NCBI GenBank assembly: GCA_009741485.1
Contig: CM019218.1
Span: 30,340,898-30,404,897 of the forward strand
Source of the DNA: Malurus cyaneus samueli
Lineage: Eukaryota; Chordata; Aves; Passeriformes; Maluridae
Length of the DNA stretch: 64,000 nt
Direction: 5' to 3'
A program made the position numbers and the translations under genes. This document shows, piece after piece, positions 13,290 to 24,237 of this stretch (position 1 is its first letter; each line of letters opens with the position of its first letter). A model generated the notes under the pieces. It searched no databases. It was not told the DNA's origin and worked only from the letters and a program-made list of their open reading frames with translations.

Positions 13290-14115
13290 ATCGAGTTCCC
13301 GGCCGGTGCCAGCACTCCAGGCGTTTGAGGAGCTTTTAGGGCAGGGTGTTGTTTAGGGCACCGCTCACCTGAGCACACACCGGCCCGCACGGGCAGGGTC
13401 CGGCTGTCCGGGGGAGGCAGGTCCCTCCCGTGGCCTCCCCCGCGGCGTTCAGGCCCTGTGCCCCGCGATGGCCCCGCCGGGCCGGCCGCCCCGCCCGCGG
13501 ACCGAGGAAGCGGCTGCAGGCCGGCGCCGCGGGGCGGGGAGGCAGGCGGGCAGTGGCGGAAAGAGTTAAGGGAAGGTGGCGGGCAGCTGGCTGTCGGGAG
13601 CGAGCATGTGCAGATTAAACCGCATCCAATACGGCGAGTGTCAGTGGCACACTTCACCTCCCGCCGCCGCGGGGCACCCATGACACGGTGAGGACACGAG
13701 CCGCGGCCGGCGGGGGGCGAGCGGCGGCACCGGAGCTGCCCGCGGCCGCTGCCCTGGCGCGCCCCGCCGCGGGTGCGCCGGCCCGCGGCCTCACACAGCG
13801 GCGCGCGGGGGATGCGCTGCCCGGGGCGGAGGCGGCGATGGCGCCGTTGGTTTCGCTTTCGGCGCGGAGGGCCGTGCCGCCCCGCCGGCGGGCGCCGGCC
13901 GGAGCGAGACAAGGCGGGCGGCCGAGCGCACCTTCCCGCCGCGGCGGGCCCGCGGGGACACCGGGCACGGCGTGTCGCCCCCTCCCGGGGAGCGGCGCAG
14001 CCCGCAGCCGGGCCCCGCAGTCCCCCGCAGCCCCTCGGGGCGGCACGCCGCGGGTGTCGAGGGCTTTGCTCGGAGTCCCTGGTCGCGGCTGCAATCTTCG
14101 GGCTCTGGAGGAGCA
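13290..14115 (+). promoter_or_regulatory. TMEM229B: CpG island 1, probable TMEM229B promoter
   Basis: A sharply bounded, very CpG-dense block stands out from AT-rich flanks, as expected of an avian promoter. It contains a CCAAT box (13,626-13,630), many GC-box-like GCCCCGCC/CCGCCC strings and several GCGCGC runs. It is the only CpG island upstream of the TMEM229B coding exon, whose start follows a splice acceptor and therefore needs an upstream exon. The distance would be about 28 kb. It may be bidirectional, since in human TMEM229B is head to head with PLEKHH1 as I recall, but no leftward exon was found. Long open frames across it on both strands (up to 397 codons) are GC artefacts. Confidence 0.6.
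13590..13687 (+). other. TMEM229B: Candidate untranslated exon 1 of TMEM229B
   Basis: Inside CpG island 1 the sequence CATGACACG|GTGAGG offers a good 5' splice donor, with the intron starting at 13,688. The CCAAT box just upstream fits transcription to the right. The left limit is arbitrary because no start site can be read from sequence. The exon would be non-coding and join the acceptor at 41,865/41,866. Other GT donors exist in the island, so this is one plausible option, not a firm call. The closeness of the CCAAT box to the donor is a weak point. Confidence 0.25.
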
Positions 14116-14161
14116 GGGTGGAACGGTTGTTGAAATCGGAGATGCTTGTCACTGGAAATGC

Positions 14162-14196
14162 CTTCTTTTTTTTTTTTTTGACAAAAAAAAAGAAAA
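14162..14196. repeat. Poly-T / poly-A inverted homopolymer
   Basis: A run of 14 T is followed by GAC and then 9 A, extended on each side by TTC and GAA. The two arms can pair into a stem with a very small loop. It sits on the right edge of CpG island 1. Such structures are prone to slippage and may be length-variable or misassembled. Confidence 0.8.
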
Positions 14197-15404
14197 TGTT
14201 CTCGAAGCATTTATTTTTTTTAAATTGATTTCTGTAAAACTTTATTGCAGGCAAGGAGAAATAGCTCTGAATGAGCCCAGCGTTTGCAGAGCAGAAGTGG
14301 GAGGTTGGGGGCTGGCTCTGGGCCGTTCAGTGACTTTTCTGCAACCTTGTGAATTACTCTTGTGTGTAAAGCCAGAGGTCAGGGATACATATAGTAGTTA
14401 GATGAAAATGACAGTTTTTTTCTATTAAAAAAAATAGTCTCAAGTAGTTTGCGCTTGTTCCATTTTTGGTATGGAAAAATATTCAGAGTATCTGAATTTT
14501 AAAATGGAAAATGTTATTCCTTCTGTCCCCCATTTACTTATTTACTCTAGGGTTTTGAAAATTGTCTCTAGGATGCTTAGGAGCAGGGATGCTGGGGAGG
14601 CTGCCGTGTACTGCTCATGCTAAGCTGGACCGTTACACTGGGACTTCCTAGAGAGCATTTCACATTGCTGGTCCAAAACTGCTGGGGATGTACAAACTTG
14701 TTAAGCCTCATAATTACACAAGAGATACAGTACAACTCTGTTACGTGAAATACTTTGTATTGTTTTCCGACATAATTTATTTGACAGGTTTGTTCTGTTT
14801 CCCTCTTATTTCTGAGGAAAAAAACAGTCCCTGCAAAGCTGATTTTTTTTCACAGGCAAGGTGGTAACAGCTCTGTGACTGCCAGAGCTGTGTACATCGG
14901 GGATTTGCAAGAAGAATGGATTGCCCAAAGAGCTCCATTCTGTGGTTTCCAGGAACACAAATTCATTAATATATGTAAAACATCAGTTAGAGAGGGGGCT
15001 AGTTGCTCTTTGGTGGTAAATAGGAAGTAATGAAAACAAAAATTACCACAAGGTATTAGAAAGCAGACTTATTGATATGGAACCCATAATGCATGTAGCC
15101 ACTTTCAGGCAGTGCTGAGGAAAGCTGTGTAGGAAGTCTGTGAGATACTCTTGTGCCCAGGACACATTCTGAAGGTCCTTCCAGTGGCTTGTCCCATTGG
15201 CTTGTGCCAGTGAGAAGATATGATTTCTTCCACAGAGAAATGTCAGTTTTCCTGTATTAGGTGACAGCAGCTTGCTACTGTGGATAAATTAAGAACTTTC
15301 ACTAAATTTGAAAATATGTATTTTCTCCCTGAGAAATATGTGCTCTCTGTGCATATATCTGAGAATTTCGTAGTTCTCTGTTGAGGCTGCTACTGAATAA
15401 CATG

Positions 15405-15485
15405 TTTATAGAAGGGGAAACTGAAGTAAAGGAAAATGTCATTTCATGAGTAGCTGTCAAATTGAAACACAAGATTTAACTCCAA
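15405..15485 (-). repeat. Possible MIR-type ancient repeat trace
   Basis: GAAGGGGAAACTGAAGTAAAG and the following TGTCATTTC and AAGATTTAACTCC follow the antisense of the MIR core (GAGGAAACTGAGG, TGACTT, GATTTGAACCC) with many mismatches. Low certainty. Confidence 0.3.
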
Positions 15486-18400
15486 ACAGTTTGGTTTAGC
15501 TAGTGGCTACAGCAGCTTCCTAAACAAAGGTCAGCAAAAGTGTTAAAAACAGCTTAATCAATGTGAAACATTCTGGGATCTTCCGATCACACACATATTG
15601 AAAAAGCGTGTAGTATAGTCTGGTGGAAGGGAAGTAGAGGGATAAGCAGGAGTTGAGGTAATACTGCTTATGACTGCATAACTTCTTGCTGAGGCTCTGG
15701 CAGCATGTCCATAGCCTTGGTCAGTGCTGCTCTTCCCACTCTGCTGTGGGCTGATGGTGGAGGCAGAAAACAAGCTGCTCCCTGGGAGAGTTCAGACCTT
15801 GGAATTCTTATGGCAAGATCCCATGGCGGTTTACAGAAACGGTAAAGGGAGTCTAAAACAAGAGGTATGGATAGCACAGGCATGTGGGTTGAGGGTAACC
15901 TAGATCTCTGCATCCATATGGAAATGGCACCTGGTAGTGGGGACTCTACAGTTTTGCTGACAATGTCATAATGTGATGTTGTGCCAAACAGTGAAAAGCA
16001 AATTTAACCTTGAAAGGAGATGCAGGTTTCTGGCTTAGAGTCTAAGGGAGGAAGAGGTTTTTGGAGGTGATGAACTCGACAACATATGGAGTTTTTGAGA
16101 TATCTTTTTGCAATCTGTGCTTTAATTCAGCATCTTGGAGATGTTCTAGAGAGTGAAGATGTAGGGATTGCTTTGGCCTTGTAATTTGTGGATCTACTTA
16201 TTCCCATACATCAAGAAATGGGGAGAGGAGTTGTTTTCCAGCATTGTAAATGTGCTTTTAATACCTGTCTATGTTGTTAAGACAATGACTGTCCTCAGAT
16301 TGGGTATTTCAGGGCTGCTGGCAGGCACTGCATTGTGTCCAGGAAGGGTGTTTCTTCTCATGGCGTAATTAGTCAGATGAATTTAATTTTTGCCTTCCTC
16401 CAAAGCATTGGAAATTAACTGCAATTGGGGACTGAGCATGCCAGGAAGAAGAAGGTCTGGAGGGGGAGGGAGGGGAGACTGTGTACTCTTCCTGCAGAAG
16501 CCCCCAACTTTTTGCTATCATCACAGGCTTTGATGGCAAGTCTTGCTTGTGTACTCAGAACTGTACTTAATGCAGAGTCTGGGGCCAGGCTTTGTAGGTT
16601 TTCTCTTTTTTTCTGCAGAGACTCATTTGAATAGTCCTTTGCAAGTTTTGGAGTTGCCTCACTGGCTGTGGTGTGCTTTCTTGTGCTTCTTTTTTGTGGC
16701 ATGCACATCTACTTTCCTTAGACTAAAGAACTAATGTCCTTACCCAAGCTGCTGAGCTGTGTTGCAAGAAACTGCATGAAATTTTAATAAAAGATCTGCA
16801 GAAGGTTTGACTAGGTTTTAGGCAAAAGAATCCTTTCTGTTGCTAAACTGTGACAGCAGAAGTTTTTCCTCATGGAAGATGATTGGAGAGCATCCTGGAA
16901 AAGCTTCTAAAAAGGAGAAAATATATTGAGGAGGCCTAAAGAATGGTGGCATGGAGGAGACCTTGTTCTGATGATGAAATCATAGAAGTAATGGAAAATG
17001 TTATTATTGCAAATTGTACCTTAGTATTCTTTGTTTCTGGATTGCCTTCAACAAATGGCATGTTTAAGAAAATTAGATTTGGTTGTTTTGTTTCTGTTTT
17101 CAGTCTCAGACAGCCTTCTATTACATCGTAAGAGGAGAGGTAACAACATGGCTAATTAAAGGGCAGCAGTGCTTCATTCCTTAGGGCTCATTATTCTATA
17201 GAAAATGGGTCAATTACTTAAAGAAATTGTTTGCCAGCAGGAGGTAGGAAAAGGCTTTATTCCCACTCCTCACCATCCTTTTGTGGAAAGCATTTTCTAT
17301 CTCCATAGCAGTTGCAGCACCTTCAGGTGCCAGAGCCATGTCCTGCACATAGGGAAATGGCACCTGAGCAAACTTATATGTGGTCTCTTCTGTCCTGCAT
17401 GTTCCTGTAGAGCTGCAGATGAGGCAGTGTCCAGTGGTGTTCCTGGCTTGTTTCTAGAGTGAAAGAAGTTGAACAATGCAAGAGGGACTTCTGTTTCAAA
17501 ACAAAATTTGCATTTTGTAAAAGGTGAAGTATGGTTTATTTCCTTGCTTCTTTTGAAAGAAGTTTGATCATCTGGCTAATGTGTAGCTAATGTTTTCTAA
17601 CATAAAAGGTATTATCTGTTTGTGGCTTGCTTGGTACAGGTTTGTAAATGATCCCTTTTCAGATCTGCTTCCTGTATGTGTTTTAGTATTCTCTGATGGC
17701 TTTATCACCTGGCCATGCTGCTTGCTTTAGCTCTGCAGGCTCGGTACAGACGGGGTGAGGGAGCAGAGGGCTGGTTAGCCATGTATGTCAGAAATGAACT
17801 GGTCTACTTTTCACATTTCTGTGATGATATGAGGCCGAAGTATCCAGATGGTTCCTGGGCTCCTAGGTAAGGTGGCTGTGCAGGCGACTACAAAGAGTCT
17901 TGAAAGAAAGCCAGACTGGGCAAAGGTTTTGGCTCTGCAGGAGCAGATTACCAACATCTGTGCCAATTGAGAACAACGCTCTCTTTCCGGTTGGTCAGAG
18001 CACAACATTCCTGGTTGTAAATGATACACCCAATAATGTCTGTTGTGAGCCAGAGCTTATGCACCTTGCCGTCCAGCTAAAATGAGTGTAAAAGGCTTTG
18101 CAGGTGCATGCTGCTCAGTAACATGTCCTCAGAGGCAAAATAAAAGCTAGACTGCTTTAAAGATCTCTTCGTAGGCATATCTGAATGAGCATACCTATCA
18201 GTTACTAGGTCAGAGGTGTCTAATCATAGCATAAAAGGGGGAAGCGTTTCATGTTACCCTTTCTTTTGTTCTGGATTTTTATTGGTGTCAGTGCACAAGA
18301 GTTCACCACAACCTTATTTCAAAACTCCCCCGCCCTCACATGCTTCTGTCAAAGCTGGATTAAATGACTGAGGGAATCTTCCCTACCACAAATACTGCTG

Positions 18401-20087
18401 TCTTGCTTTCATTGCATAAGATCCAAGCATTAGTAGTCACTAGGTGAGTGTTGATAGCATAGCCTGGTGAAGCTGCTGTTTGACTTCTTCCTTGCTGGAT
18501 CTTTCCTCTCAGGTGTGCCGTTTACTGGACGTAGCCTATATGAAGAACTTCCGTGGAGCTCCTCTCTGTCCTGTTTTTATGATTCTGCTGGGAGCATGAT
18601 GAAGTACTTCTGAAAGGGGAAGCTCTCTTTAATATGGCATAGTGCTGTGTGTACTGCCAAGTGCCTTCTGTGTATGGGGAGTCTGTTCTGTTTTTCTTTC
18701 TGTCCTCCAGAATACATGCACAGAAGATGATCCAACTCATTTGGCTCCACCAGCCTAATCTGGATTGAGAAATTTTGGCTGGGGCTGTGTCTATGCAGAG
18801 CTCCAGGTAGAGTCATTCTTCTCTGTTTGCAGGAGGGTGTTCCTGATGATAGTGGTGTATTTGGCTGTTTCCTCTCCTGCTAACCAGCCTAGCAAAGTTG
18901 GACTTGCCTAACCCATGGGGCACTTTGAGCCATGTGTTTCCTTTTTATTTTATGTCAGCAGAGGCTTATGGTAAGGATACTTCCAGTAAGTTCTGGAGGA
19001 AGAGTTATTTATTTTTGTGATTTCTGGTGTTTTCAAGATGTGTCTGGTTTCCTCTAGTGATATGATAGATACCATGTGATTTGGTTTATTTTGATCAAGC
19101 AGTTCTTTCCAAGGCAGACCTCACAATTAAGCTTTTAACTGGAAGTGGACGTGCACAAGAGCTGCAGAATATAGGGCACAGTTTATAAAAATGCTTGAAT
19201 GTCTTACTAAAAAGAGAGGAGCTGCTGTGAAGGTAATGTAATGATTCCTTAACAATATTGAGCTTGGCTGTTGTTGCTTTTGGTTTTCCTTTGCTGCTTC
19301 ATACTTTACCATGGAGATGAGATACTTTCCAAACCATCAGCCTCAGCCACTTGAGCTGCGAGAGGTTGGTGTGGTGTTAGGAGTGCCCTGAGCAGCTGAG
19401 CCATTTCCTATGCAGTAGAATACTAAGGTGTATATAGAAAGAAGGCAATTCATGATGTTATATTATATTGCCTTATAACTTGTGGATGTACAAAAGGTCA
19501 ACTTCTAGAATCTATGTCCTCCTGTTACATAGTTACATCCTTTTGGAAATAATACCTCACTTTGGTGTTTGTATTAGAGGGCATTGCTGCACACCATAAT
19601 GACAACCCTTAATTCTTTCATAGATTAACTAGAGTGTAATTAGTTTTTCAAAGTTCGGATCAATAAACAGAGCATGTTGATTTGTAAAAATGTCATGCAT
19701 GCACATTTTCTGATTTCCCTTTGAATTTCATGGTACAAACTCCATGAGCTGTGATAATGCTTAGTACTGCAACTCCAAGTTGGGTATGCTGCCTTGTGTG
19801 TGGGGCAATGGGAGTAGGTTTTTTGTTTTGTTTTTTTTCTTTCCCCAGCTAGGTATGAGACAGAAAGTGGGAAAGTGTCCCATTCTGATGCGAGAAATAT
19901 AGTCTTCTTGGTTTGAGAAACAATACTGGACAATGTCATGACAATGATGAACATTTGCTATTCTTAAGGACCAGGGCTTAGCAACCTTTGGAGTACTAAA
20001 GAGCTGTAAGTGCTAACACCAGCACTTCCACGGCATCTTTCATTTGTGAATCTCTCTGTTCTTAATGAATTTTCAGTGTGTCTCAGT

Positions 20088-20205
20088 GAGGCTGGTACTA
20101 TTAGTGTCATTTTGCAGACAAGTAGATAAAATAAAATGCTTGTATAAGCACATTCAGCAAGCCAGGAAAAGCAGGAATAAAATTCAGGAATACTAATGTT
20201 TCAAC
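20088..20205 (-). repeat. MIR-type ancient SINE fragment
   Basis: Read on the + strand, GGTACTATTAGTGTCATTTT GCAGACAAG, then AAGCACATTCAGCAAG, then GCAGGAATAAAATTCAGG follows the antisense of the MIR element in order (ATTTTACAGATGAGG, AGGTCACACAGC, GGGATTTGAACCCAGG). MIR copies predate the bird-mammal split and survive in birds only as short diverged pieces like this. A repeat-library alignment would settle it. Confidence 0.5.
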
Positions 20206-20386
20206 CTGTTTTTGAGCTACTATCTTGTACTTCTTTGCGAGAAAAGAAAGACATGAATTTTGGTAGCTTTCCTGCCCCCATCCCCCTCTTTTATTTCCCA
20301 TAGGGTTAGGCTGCATAAAAGCGAGACATTATTATGCAACATATCTAAGTGTGCATGTGATACTTGAAAAAATGGTAATCAGATAA

Positions 20387-20399
20387 GTTGCCAGGCAAC
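20387..20399. promoter_or_regulatory. RFX X-box-like palindrome
   Basis: GTTGCCAGGCAAC is a perfect 13-bp palindrome (GTTGCC, A, GGCAAC), the arrangement recognised by RFX factors that drive ciliary and other genes. It lies in the presumed TMEM229B intron 1, far from either promoter. The motif match is direct, function is inference. Confidence 0.35.
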
Positions 20400-23300
20400 A
20401 GTACCCTGCCTTCAATTACCAAAAAGCCAGTGAGTGTGCTTTCATGATGTAACATGTGTTCTGTACTTCTTCATAAAGAAAGTGTAGGTGTAGTTTTGCA
20501 AGAGTAGCTCCTTTTTAACTCATGTCCTGTTTAATCTCTTGTATTGTGAGGTCGGATTTGACCCCAGTTTTAGAGAAAAGTACTTACAGAACCCAAAGTC
20601 AACAAGAACAACAAAGTTAGATGATCTCTCCAAAGATAATGAATGGTATATGAGCATATATGAGTAAATAACCATTCCTTGCCTTGGGTCTGTGAGTCTG
20701 ATGGTTCAACAGCTTAGAGAAAATAGTTCAGAGCTCATCCTTGGGACTGTGAAAATAGAGGTAGGGAACGCACCTGGATGTATCTGGGAAAGGATGCACA
20801 TAACCTTGAAATCACTTGTTTTCCTCGAGTAACTGCAAGTTGTTGCTTTACAGAGTTGGTTTTCCAGTTATTTGGTTGGTGTTCCAGAAGGAGCAAAAGG
20901 CATTTGTATTTCAGGAGGTGGCGGACTATGTCCTACAAATCCCTCTGCAGGATTTCAGTCCAGTATAGGAACAGGTTCAAAAGTCCTCATCAAGAGGCAT
21001 GGTGGGACTTGAGTTGAAAGGGAAATCTACATCATCCTCTAAGTCCTGCCAGAACAGGGGGAGTTTCTGAGAAGACACACGCTCACTTTCTGTTTCCAAA
21101 TTTGGCACTTTCTTCCCAGGAGAATCCCAGATAAGTCACGGAGCAGTGTTGTGGCTTGATTTTTCTGTTGCACAACTTATCACTGCATATTGCATGGACC
21201 TGAGCTTTTTTGTAGAGAACTGTGGAAATAATGAACGAGTTGAAAGGAGGTGAAAATAGAAAGGAGTTGAAAGGAATTGAAAAATAGACAGTTGAAGGAA
21301 TGCACAACTAACCACTTTCCAGTTAGGATTTTGCTTTCCTTTTTGTTTGCTTTTCTTTGTATTCGCATTTGATGAACAGTACTGCTAGATTATGCTCATG
21401 TGCAGTCCCCAACCTGCTGACACCAGGAATGTTGGTATCTGTGTCTGAGGAACAGTCATAGCAGGAAGTGCTGTTTTGGGAAGTCTGAGATTTTAGTTTT
21501 TAACTATTTTTGTAAATGCAGTTGAATGTTCACACTACTCTTACTGTTTTTTTTTTTTTTGCTTTTTCCTTTACTACAAACACTACACATTTTTAATCAT
21601 TAGTATTTTGACACAGAAAGTCCATTTATATACAAAAGGAAAAACAAATCTCCTTTTCTGAACAGCTTAAGCTTTGTATTAATCATGTGAGCCTTAAAGT
21701 CAAACCTTTCTCTTCAGCTCTACTGCTCTGCTGACATGTATTAGGACATAGTCTTTATTAATGAAGATTTTCTTCAATCAGTGTTTTCTTCCAAGTGTAG
21801 ATACATTTGTAACCCGTGGTATGGTTTCTCCAGCTATTTGAGTTGAAAGCAATGAAGTATTTTGTGAAAAGGGCACTTCTTCCTCCTGGGCTGTGTGCTG
21901 TGAGCCGAATCTGAGAGATGGTGATGATGGCATGGCTGGAAACTAGCAGGCTTTAGGGTCGCATGGAGTAGCATCCAGGTGGCTGATGAGTTCCTTGGTC
22001 TGCCTCCAGGTGAAGCCCCATGGGTGGCCTGAATGCTGGTGCCAGGGAAAGGGATGGCTTGAGCAGAACTGTGTTTTCCTAAAGTTAGGTTGGCTTGAAG
22101 GCTTTTGTAATATTTGTATTTTCTGTGTTGAAGGGGTTGGGAGTGTGTTGCAGTTGCTCGTTTTGTATGATTTTGTTCCTCAGTCTTTTACATATCAAAT
22201 TATAGATAAGTAGGTCTGACTATGTAAAAAACGTTCTCAATGCTCTTATGATTCTAGGAAAATGCCTTTTGAAATTTTGTTTGCATATATCTGATAAATA
22301 GTTCAGTAGAAACCTGTTGCAAATATCTAACTGTGGCAAAATGCATATAAAGAAAATAGATCACATGCAAATAATTTTAGGAACATTGATGTAACAACAA
22401 TTTGTACCAAAGCTAGGCAACAAACAAGCTCTTTCCCAGCCGCATATATATCTGGTAAAATAGCAACTATGTCTTATGGTAAGAGAGACTTCAAAGTAGG
22501 TGCAAGCTTCACTGCATAGGCAGAAGGTGCTAGTTGTGTCTCGATAATACCCATATTACATTGATTTAATTAGTGGGCTTATGCTATTCATTGCTCCATT
22601 AATCTTGTTGGGAAGATTTTTTTGGGGGAGGATTAGCTATTTAATCTGCATTTTTAATTGGAGTGGTTTTGTAGTTCAGTGTCATCTAAATAAAAACAGT
22701 GTAGGTTTGTTTTTTTGTTTTGTTGTGTTTTTTAAGGAAAACGTGTCTCTCGAATTCCTCTTGGATTCTGGTGCTCAGAAATGTGGAGATGTATTAGGAC
22801 AACATGAAGAACTTATTTGTTACACAGTCTGATACATAAATGTCCTTGCTTTAGCTTCCTCATATGCAATTAATCCAGAAAAATGCTGTATAGACAAGAC
22901 ATTGGATTGTAAGATCTGTGAGGCTGACGTAAGTAAGATGTTGAATACTTGTTTGTTGAAGCTGTCACCTCAAGGTTTGACCTCTGTGAAAACCATGAAT
23001 GTGGCATCCTAAATGTCAACATTTAAAGAGAAGGAGAGCCCCCAGCTCATGGGTTCCACTTGCTTCGATCATGCAGCTGTGCTGCGTGAGCCCAATACAG
23101 AGGTGAAAGGCAGTTGGGTCACTAGAGCGGGGACAAGACTCAGTACCAGTGCTCCCAATAACAGATTGAGATGCTGTGTGGGTGGCAAGGGCCTGCTTAC
23201 ATGAAGTCCACACTCTGTCTTGGAATGGGGAAGACAGAAGAAAACTGAAGATTGAAGAAGTGAGGACGAGAAGAGTTTGGGGAAGATAAGGAGGCATTGT

Positions 23301-24154
23301 TAGGACTGAAATGGGATGGAGGTGAAAAGGTGTCAGCAGTGAAGCTTACTTAAAAAAATGGAGACATTGATAGAGAAAATAGATGTCAAGCAATTTCTGG
23401 CAGACCCTTCAAGGGTTAACTGGGACCTTGGCTGAGATGGTAGCAGGGAACCTTTGGTCACTGCTTCCAGTGAAGTTGCTCCGTGTGTTTGCTTTGGCTG
23501 AGATCCAGGATGTGGGAGAGCAGAACGTCTCAGCCTCACCAGAGGATAGGTAGCTGTCAGAGTGCCGCCCTGGGCAAGGGGCAGGTACAGGTGCCCTTTG
23601 GGGACTCTGAAGGAGTCAGGTCTTCCAAGGTCCAATGTACTGGAGCTAAGCTATCCATACGCACAGCTCTTTCAGTGTTTAAAGCCTCTCCTGCATTGTG
23701 CTGTATCAAGATTAAACTGCACTTCTTTGGTTTAGGAAGGCTGGCTGGTTGCTGTATTAGCTGGTGGTCACACGCACCTGGGCTGGAAACGACTGGCATC
23801 TGAAACGGCGTGGACTTGCTGGAGGCAACCTGTGCCTGCGGATGCTGTGAACTAGGAGCTGGCCAAAAAGTGGGAGAGCTCCAGGATCCCTCCCCGGAAG
23901 AGGTAAGGTCTGGAGGGTAAAACTGGTGGGTCTGCACCTGTAGACCATAGAAACAGAGCAGTTCTCTGAAAACAGAGCTGACTGCATTGTCGATGGGACC
24001 TTTGATATTTAAATATGTAGACTGCAAAGTTGTTTCTATTGGTTTAAACTTCGAGTTGTTTTCTGGAGGCGTAAGATCACCATTTGCACACAACACCCTT
24101 GATTTCTGTCTGCTGTGAGTCACGTAGTTCTGATTGCTTGTAATTTATACAGCC

Positions 24155-24237
24155 AAATTTTCAATCTTATTGTCTCTTTAAAAGACGTTTTAAGGAGAGG
24201 TTTTAAATTTTCAATCTTATTGTCTCTTTAAAACCTC
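24155..24237. repeat. 29-bp direct repeat with an embedded 11-bp hairpin
   Basis: An identical 29-bp sequence occurs at 24,155-24,183 and 24,205-24,233, exactly 50 bp apart, beginning AAATTTTCAATC and ending GTCTCTTTAAAA. The second copy is flanked so that GAGGTTTTAAA (24,197-24,207) and TTTAAAACCTC (24,227-24,237) form a perfect 11-bp stem with a 19-nt loop. The combination suggests a local template-switch duplication. No coding or known element is involved. Confidence 0.9.

Noticed and set aside
13061..14254. A 397-codon frame on the minus strand, with overlapping frames of 139-237 codons on both strands, across CpG island 1
   Set aside because: Stop codons are rare in such GC-rich DNA. 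The translations are mostly Arg, Pro, Ala and Gly with no domain, and frames are open on both strands at once.
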